Below, in pieces: positions 57,499-64,000 of a stretch of 64,000 nt of DNA. A model generated the notes under the pieces. It saw nothing but the letters and a program-made list of their open reading frames with translations. It had not been told where the DNA came from and did not search any database. How positions within the stretch are numbered: position 1 is the stretch's first letter; every line of letters starts with the position of its first letter. Source of the DNA: Rhodosporidiobolus odoratus (taxonomy: Eukaryota > Basidiomycota > Microbotryomycetes > Sporidiobolales > Sporidiobolaceae). The translations under genes and the position numbers were made by a program. Location of the stretch: NCBI GenBank assembly GCA_034387635.1, contig JAOANU010000004.1, positions 930,001 to 994,000 of the forward strand, given 5' to 3'.

Positions 57499-58917
57499 GA
57501 GGCAGCATGGGAAAGGATCAGGCAAGGACCTGAATGATACCAAGAAGCCAAGGAGAGTGGAGTATCAGAGAGGCAGGAAGAGACTCAAGCCATGCCATCG
57601 ACTTTGACCTTCCCAACTCGATTTGTGCAAGGCGTACCAGGCTCAAGCCGAGGCGAGACCAGTTGCCGAGCAATGGCGGAGAGTATGGAAGTATTGCGCG
57701 TGCAATTTCTCCCCACTACAAGAGAAATGACACAGTGGAACGAGCTTGGATTCCGAAAGAACTCTGGATGAGGGTCTGTAGTGGTGAAGAAGAGAAGTAA
57801 GTCTACACAAGATCCGCTGCAGTCCACCCTTGTTAATTGATCACTCAACACCCATCTCTCTTCAACCTCAAGTCAACCCATCTGCAGGCCGCAAGGATCA
57901 AGTCAAAGGAGATACCAGGAGAACAGAAGAGGGAAGGACAGTTTGACGGAGCGAAAGAGTTGAGGAAATAGGACTTCACCGGAGAGAGGAGAATCAGGAT
58001 AGGCAGTCCGCCTAGCAATTTGGCCACCAGCCATGAAGTCCACAGGAGCTTATGGTGGCACCACATGTCTGCGGCTCTCAGGTCTGTCCAAGTGCTGGGC
58101 TTGTGCCAGCACTATTCCTCTGTACTAAGATTGCCTTCCCAGTCTACCTGCATTGTAAGATCCATCAATGTTGAGCCGGTAATGGCAAGATCAGTGATCC
58201 AACGGCGAAGAGGAGTGGGGCGCGGAGGGAGAGATGGGAGTGACAAAGCCGAAGATCAAAGAACCGAGTCTAGTTCTCAGAAGTAACTGCTAGTAGAAAG
58301 GGGAGCGGTCAAGCCAAGAGAAGGCAGCAAAAGCGAGAAGGGTCTACGAGGTTGAGTCCACAATCTGATCCATCTCATAGTATCCAATCCGAGATGAGAA
58401 GGTCCGGGTGGTCTGTTTCCGCACAGGGATAAAGGAAGTAAGTAAAGAGTAAACCTTGTACAGAACAAATGAACTTAGCAGTGGTGTTTAAGTTGAGTGG
58501 CTACCTGGGAGGAGCCAACAGCTACAGAGCTTGCCACACTTATCCTGTCAAGGAATATGGATTTAGACCTTCTCGACCCTCACCCCTCAGGCCTAGAGAA
58601 TGCATGCCGACTTCCGATCCGCCAACAGACCGGGAAATTGATCAGCTCAGGGCAAGTGCGGCACGACGGGATTCAGCTCGGGGTTTGGCAGCCTGAATTC
58701 CCGACTTTTTCGGGAATTGGCCCGATATTTTGGGGCTTTCGGAGAAACGGCAAGACAGGGTATTTTTGCAAACTTCGAAGAAGATTTGCTCTTACCATGC
58801 CTCCCCCCCATGCTCAGGTGTGTGCAGGCACAGGAACAGGTTTCTCCACTCTCTCCACACCGGGGTTCTTCTTAGTCTGCTTCAGAATTGAGCTTTTGCT
58901 CTCTGCCAGATAGAGCT

Positions 58918-59151
58918 ATGGCTTCTGCTGCTCGGTACAGCGGAGGTTATAGCCTCTCTCGGTGCTCCACTGCTTGTCTGGAAAGGAAGGACCAGGTTGA
59001 AAAGAGCAAGCAGTACATTCTGCTCCGCATCTACCCCGCTCCAGAGGTTGACCTTCTCAACTGGCCTGTGTCCCAGCTTGAACTGCCTGAGCTGGCCAGT
59101 GCTGGGGAGACTGACACATATGTCGTGCACTGCAGCGGATGCAACAAGTAA
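58918..59151 (+). other. ORF or exon of uncertain status
   Basis: It encodes MASAARYSGGYSLSRCSTAC, ERKDQVEKSKQYILLRIYPA, EVDLLNWPVSQLELPELASA and DTYVVHCSGCNK. Composition is protein-like and a donor-type GTAAGA overlaps its stop, so it may be a first exon. No downstream exon could be joined with confidence and no family is recognised. Confidence 0.25.
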
Positions 59152-60389
59152 GACTGCGCAGCAAGCAAAGCGAGCTAGCACTTCCTGATTGTGACAATAT
59201 TGTTTTTCCTCTTCTGCCACTGTGACTTTGCTTTGTGCTGCACATTACTCTTCACTTCATGCCCAGGTAAGCTAGTTCTTACTAGCCATCACACTTCACT
59301 GCACAAATCCTCATCTTTGGCGATCAATTCCATCTTTTGTCTTGCCTCCTCATCCTCACCTTCCCATGTTGAGGAGTCCGAGAAACACAGCTGACTTGGG
59401 GCATGGTGTGTGATTGGGCTGGACTTATCGGATGAAAGTGGCTTTGCTCCTCTCCTTCTGTAGCTTTAGCAATGTTGCTTTCTTTGCTGCCATCCTTGCT
59501 GCCCTTTTTCCCCCACCTCACCTATGCACAGCTCCTGTCCTTCATTGATGGGAGTACTACAACAACTCGCATGGTCAATGTTGCTCATGGTCAATGTCTT
59601 CGTCATCCTGTCACCACCTGACAACAATACAGCAAGGCTGGCTTCTTTTACAGCACGTGACATGCATAGTCACTAACATCAGGGCACATACCGCTGTACC
59701 ATCTGTGTGACCCTTCACATGATCTGTTGTTTTTGAAGTGCTGAGCTTGCAGGGTATGTCCAAATTCTTGTCCTGCACTTATTCTGATCCAGAGAGTCAC
59801 ATAGCTGCTCTATGGCCTGTCTGATAGACGCCTACAGGGCAGCAATAGACACGTCTACAGGGCAGTGATGGACTGTACCTCTAAATGGCATGTGCTGGAT
59901 TTGCAAAACATACATGGTGATGCTATGTAAGTACGGTGGACTCTTGAAGTGATAATGTATCCTTTCGTGGCAGCATAGTATGGCAAAAGCTGCACCTTTC
60001 TCCTTTTGTAGGTTGAGTATTAGAGCTCAACCTCCCAAGCGTGTTGTACAACATGCCACAGGCTAGAAAAGCTGCCCATTGTTGTGACCTTCTCGGCCTG
60101 CTTACCTTCCTTCCACCCCAAGCTTGCATGCATGATTAGCCACTACCAATGTCAGCAGCTTGTTGTACGTTAGCTCTCATTGGATGTCCTGCAAAACGTT
60201 TGGGTTGTGGGGGAGTGCCAGAAGCAACCCTGTCCCTGCCTTTGTTCTCTTGTTTCTTCCTGGACATACTGGGCGCTTCACAGTGTACCCACAGGTCTCT
60301 TAAGGTTTCTGACACACAAATGATCTGTTCCATAAGGTCCACAACTACCGGTCAATGCTTGCCTCTTTGCAAGGTGCAGCATTTCCTCC

Positions 60390-60635
60390 TTGGCCATGGC
60401 ACAAAAGGTGATCAGGACTTATTCAACAATTCAAGCAGTGAACCCAGCAGTAAAGCAGCTCTCTTACCAAGTACTTCAAGGTTTGGTAATGCCAGAGATT
60501 GGCAAAGTCAGTTCATTGTTCAAGCCCAGTCAGCCGTTGCTGAATCCACCAATGTTGACTGCACGGGAGGCCAGGAACTTAGCAGGAAAAAGGAACAAGT
60601 CGAGTAGAACCAGCCTAGCAGAGCGCTCGCAGTGA
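60390..60635 (+). other. ORF of uncertain status
   Basis: It encodes MAMAQKVIRTYSTIQAVNPA, VKQLSYQVLQGLVMPEIGKV and LTAREARNLAGKRNKSSRTS. The mix of amphipathic helix and basic tail is coding-like, but it stands alone. It could be the last exon of a decayed transposon gene; the 58918-59151 ORF might belong to the same unit. This is speculative. Confidence 0.25.
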
Positions 60636-61461
60636 GAATTCACAGCTTGATAACTCTTGTTGCCATAGCTATATAAAGGAACCCAGAGGGGAAAAACAAA
60701 AAAAGGCACTACACAAGTTGCCTTGGTCATCATAACCCCATTAGCTCCGTCACACACTTGAGTAGTCAATAGGCGGGTAGAGCTGTAGTAAGGCGAACCG
60801 ATTGCAACCAGTCCCAAAGGGAACGCCAAAAAAGAAAAGAAAATAGGAAGGAAACAAGACTTAACATATGAGGGTGTACTAGGGGATGGTAATCCTAGCA
60901 ACCGCGACGGTAGTCCTTCTCTCCTGACTTCCCATCACTGACCGCCCAACACAAGATGTATGCCAGGACTCCGCGCTAGAACCCATTTTACCTGCCCAGT
61001 GTCCCCGGTAGTCTCTTTCACATGTTGTTCATTACAGCCCATGTGTGGTTACTCAGTAAACACTGCAAGACAGGGTAGGTGAGGTAGCTCTGTGGTGTCA
61101 AAGGCTGCCAGGACTTGGCCATACCATAAGATTCTCTCCCATCAGTTTCTGTACATTGCCTTGGCTCCATGAGATCATGTCCATCGCAGCAAGTCTCTCC
61201 TGGGGTCATTGAGCCCATTCCTGGCAAGGTTACGAAGTTTGCACTGACGCTTGTCGGCATTTCCCCAAGTCATATCTCGCAATAAAGACTTTGCAAGGGA
61301 TGGACTGAGCACTACATGTGCTATACTAAAAGTGCACTCGGTCCAGGTGTATGGCTAGTAACAGAAATAGGGAACAATAGTAGGTTTTCTGGCCTTCTCA
61401 AGCGGGAATTCCAGCTGTTACTTTGTGCTCTCCAAGGGTTCTGTATCATTACAGCTTGCGA

Positions 61462-61526
61462 GACTTGAACCGAGGTGCTTGAAATGAGCATACCAAAAAG
61501 CAGCTACTCGCAAAGCCGCTGTGCTA
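61462..61526 (-). ncRNA. tRNA-like module (A and B boxes), possible tRNA-derived SINE
   Basis: On the minus strand, TAGCACAGCGGC (61526-61515) resembles the Pol III A box, and GGTTCAAGTC (61471-61462) fits the B box. They lie 55 nt apart, start to start, within the range of class II tRNAs and SINEs. The T-arm stem has mismatches and no acceptor stem can be folded, so an intact tRNA is unlikely. Confidence 0.35.
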
Positions 61527-62131
61527 GCTAGACTCGGGTCGGGGTTGAGTCGGAAAAACAGCTCCCTGTATCGGGTATCAGCTCGGGCGTGGCAGCCCGA
61601 TCTCCCGACTTTTGTCGGGGCTGCAAGCCGACGCCGAAGATCCCCGACTCTGTTCGGATGCATTCTCTACGAGTCAGGCCTCACCATTGAGTAGAGGTAC
61701 AAAACTTTGAGCCTTTCTGCCACATCCTCCTTAGTTTACGTACATTGACCTTCAGACAGCTGCCAGGGGGGAGAGCAATATAGGCTCAGAACTGCTCGAA
61801 GCTTCTCCCAAGCACATTCTCCAGTGGGGATGTTTGCATGATTGGATTGAGCCCCGTGTCTATAACGCTCTGCTGACATACCTACGGCTGACAGGGTGAA
61901 AACAACTAGAGGGGTGGGAGAGTGAAGCATACTGGGCCGGTGCGGGCTGGCGAAAGAACCACTCATGAACCGGCAAGCTGGCCTCCCAGCTTTGAAGATG
62001 ATATGCGGAGGCCATCGCATTCCACCCCTGTGTAGGAAAGCGAGGTCATTCATTGGACTTAGGGTGACAGTGGTATGGTAAGGAACGGACGGTGCGCCAC
62101 TCGTCACCGCAAACCTCCTGCAAGGCAGGGC

Positions 62132-63333
62132 TTAATACAGCAGCTCAGACAGGAATGGGAAGGGCCAGCGCACCATCTGATGCCGGATAGTCTGTACAGC
62201 TTCGTTCTGTTCAGGTAAGTTAGTGATTAGCCCGTGAACAGCTGGGAGGAAGGTTACAGAGATGAAGAGCCTCACAACGTGCGAAACATCGTGCGGCCCA
62301 GGTTCACGCCACTCCTGCAACTCTTTGCGTAGAGCCTTGAGTTGCCTGCCTACGACGTCAACAACACGCAGATCTTCGCGGCCGACTCGGGTGAACGTGC
62401 CCGAGATGTGCCTGAACATCTCGGACCCGCTGACACAGACCGACTTCTCCAAGACAGCCTGGAGCACCTGAGCAGTCACAGGGTCCTGAGATGTCACAGG
62501 GCCCCCAAGTGTCTGTGGGCCTTTAGTTTCGACACCCAAAGCCTCGACAAGGAGGCGGAAGTTCACCAACTCGCGCTCTTCAGGGGTCCCTTGAGCAGCC
62601 GACTCCCAGATCTGGGAACAGGGTAAGCATTGTGTCAATGGTCAAAACAGCCTGTACATTCTGAGGAGGAAGCGACACACCCCTGGCCATGCCGCGCGGA
62701 ACACGATGGCCTGTTGCAGGAACAAAGCGTTGAGGTATGATCTGCGAAGCTTACGGGGTCTGGGAAACAGAAATCACGCACACATACACGACGGATGTCT
62801 TCAGCATTGACGTGCTGTGAAGAAGCAGTGTTTCTCGATGTCAGTTGGTTCTTCTTCACCCTGCCCGACCGCTGCCAAAGAATCCTTGCCATGGCTGCCA
62901 CAGCTCTTGCCTTCTCCTGCGGGTCTGCTGACGCACGCCAACTCTTCAGAGCTGACATCATGTGTGCAAGTTGATCCCCAATGAGTGCCAAAGGCTGGCG
63001 AGGCTGGTGCTCTCTGTCTCTGTCGATATTCATTGGCGCCGTCCGGACGAATTCCAAGCTGCCTACAAGTCGAATGTCCGCGGAAGTGAGGGCCTGTAGC
63101 GCTTTGACGACTTGCTGGCAGATGGCGGGCTCATGGTCGCTGAGCTGGAAACTCCGAATGAGACGCTCTGTACGTTGGCAGGCCCGCTCTGTTGATGTGG
63201 TCTGCGATGACATGCTGAGAGAGGGAGAGATGCAGACGGTGCTTGGTGCAGAGCTTGGAGAGCAGGAAGCCTTAGAAACCTCCGCGGAACATGCGCGGGG
63301 TATCCGGGAAGCGGAGGTACCAAGGCGCGCCAT
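62132..63333 (-). CDS. Protein of unknown function, two exons, helical
   Basis: Exon 1 (63333-62755) starts MARLGTSASRIPRACSAEVS; a Met 40 codons in (MSSQTTSTERACQRTERLIR) is an alternative start. It continues QLSDHEPAICQQVVKALQAL, GDQLAHMMSALKSWRASADP and AVAAMARILWQRSGRVKKNQ, ending VCVRDFCFPDP. A 143-nt intron (62754-62612, gtaagc...cccag) joins in phase 0 to exon 2, IWESAAQGTPEERELVNFRL, LVEALGVETKGPQTLGG, GREDLRVVDVVGRQLKALRK and VHGLITNLPEQNEAVQTIRH, ending PFPFLSELLY. The clean splice and helical composition suggest a real gene. No domain is recognised. Further exons upstream are possible, because 63593-63400 reads PIARFLDLFVSVTYACNIG on the same strand. Confidence 0.5.
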
Positions 63334-64000
63334 GGGCAGCGCCGAAGGAATGGTTGTCGTCTACAGCCCGCGGTTGACCCTTAAGGACTCAAGTAGCATC
63401 TGCACAGCATGTGGCGGGTTAGATGTGCGGAGCAGATGGGGTTGCCGACTGTCATCGAGTGGGGCGGCAAGAAGCTGACGACTGCATTCACGAACGCTGT
63501 GCCAATGTTGCAAGCGTATGTAACGGACACGAAGAGGTCAAGGAAGCGAGCAATGGGGTATAGGACATGACGACAGGTCAAGAACCCCATCATCTGACCT
63601 TCGTGTGCTGGTTCGAATACTTCTTTCTTTCGCTATTCGAGCAAGGCCCGAATCAAGCACGCTTGTTGCAGTCCCCGTCTGTCTGTGACGCACGCTGCTA
63701 TACCACTGGTGACAAGCTCATGCGCTCGAAGGCAGGGTTGACGCGTCAACCGTTCAAACAGCAAGACGAGGAAAACCAGGTTGAGAAGGTCAGCAGTACT
63801 CTCGCTTGCGGTTGCACTGCTAGCCCCGACTCGCGCCGTGACAGACGCTAGACTCTCTCTCCGACGTACTCCGGCGGGAGGAACCCGGAAGCCAATGGCC
63901 ACAAGCTTGCAGACCGTAGACAGATAAACAGCAATTCCCTTGTCTCAACTCGGCAACACCAGATACAAGGTCTCCTGAGTAGATGCTTGGATACAGCTAG
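63334..64000. other. Right edge, no gene recognised
   Basis: This is 667 nt upstream of the preceding minus-strand gene. A minus-strand stretch at 63593-63400 (PIARFLDLFVSVTYACNIG, then TAFVNAVVSFLPPHSMTVGN) reads like an exon, possibly belonging to that gene. The remainder shows nothing definable. Confidence 0.35.

Larger units (their letters stand above)
58589..61681. mobile_element. Possible degenerate element bounded by inverted AGGCCT...TAGAGAATGCAT ends
   Basis: TAGAGAATGCAT at 58594-58605 is repeated in inverted form at 61658-61669. Both copies have AGGCCT on their outer side (58589-58594 and 61676-61681). Inside both ends, in the same orientation, lies a related segment: ATCAGCTCGGG...TGGCAGCC...TCCCGACTTTT at 61577-61613 and TTCAGCTCGGG...TGGCAGCC...TCCCGACTTTT at 58672-58709. 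This could be one element of about 3.1 kb or two separate copies of a small repeat. Evidence is weak. Confidence 0.25.
57499..62131. other. Gene-poor, GC-poorer stretch with diverged repeats
   Basis: By eye this 4.6 kb differs from the rest of the window: longer A/T runs, more TTG/CTT words, no clean exon chains and no recognised protein family. It contains two weak ORFs (58918-59151 and 60390-60635), a pair of related repeat segments, a tRNA-like module, and short direct repeats (two copies of CTACAGGGCAG near 59833 and 59855). It may be an old transposon graveyard. No GC percentage was computed. Confidence 0.5.

Noticed and set aside
59825..59870. Two copies of CTACAGGGCAG as a tandem repeat element
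   Set aside because: There are only two short copies about 22 bp apart, which could be chance in low-complexity sequence.

Overview
The window looks like nuclear DNA of a basidiomycete yeast. Genes are packed on both strands, base composition is GC-rich, and almost every gene is split by several short introns of about 45-160 nt with GT...AG ends and a ctgac/ctaac-like branch site. The gene set is eukaryotic (Rpt3, Cdt1, Arl1, Bre2/Ash2, heme A synthase). Style and content fit Microbotryomycetes (a Rhodotorula or Sporobolomyces relative). That placement is inference from gene style, not from a database match. All exon joins were worked out by hand from reading frame, splice sites and family knowledge.

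Left part (1-21.6 kb): a gene running off the left edge; electron-transfer-flavoprotein:ubiquinone oxidoreductase; an Sfp-type phosphopantetheinyl transferase; a UPF0538 (C2orf76-like) protein; a secreted GH16 glucanase-like enzyme; a secreted protein of unknown function; a type II membrane glycosyltransferase-like protein; aprataxin; a Dal5/Fen2-type MFS permease; and the divergent mitochondrial pair BOL3 and COX15.

Middle (21.8-36.9 kb): a coiled-coil protein gene whose last large intron carries a decayed Crypton (tyrosine-recombinase transposon) of about 3.77 kb flanked by an 11-bp direct repeat. Then come a type I membrane protein, the replication licensing factor Cdt1, a metallo-beta-lactamase (lactonase-like) enzyme and the Fe-S scaffold Isu1.

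Right-middle (37.3-57.5 kb): a bZIP factor with an in-frame stop; Rpt3; Arl1; a mitochondrial ribosomal SOD-fold protein; an ATF/CREB-type bZIP; a VWA-domain protein; an amidase that appears to be a pseudogene; a Ytp1-like membrane protein; the COMPASS subunit Bre2/Ash2; and a small unknown protein.

Right end (57.5-64 kb): by eye poorer in GC and nearly empty of recognisable genes. It holds diverged repeats, a tRNA-like module with A and B boxes, and one spliced gene of unknown function.

Four genes serve mitochondrial Fe-S or heme metabolism (ETF-QO, Bol3, Cox15, Isu1), and a fifth encodes a mitoribosomal protein. The most notable points are the Crypton inside an intron, the symmetric motif with two CCAAT boxes in the 129-bp BOL3/COX15 promoter, and several damaged genes (amidase, bZIP, perhaps the PPTase) that could be real pseudogenes, strain alleles or residual sequence errors.
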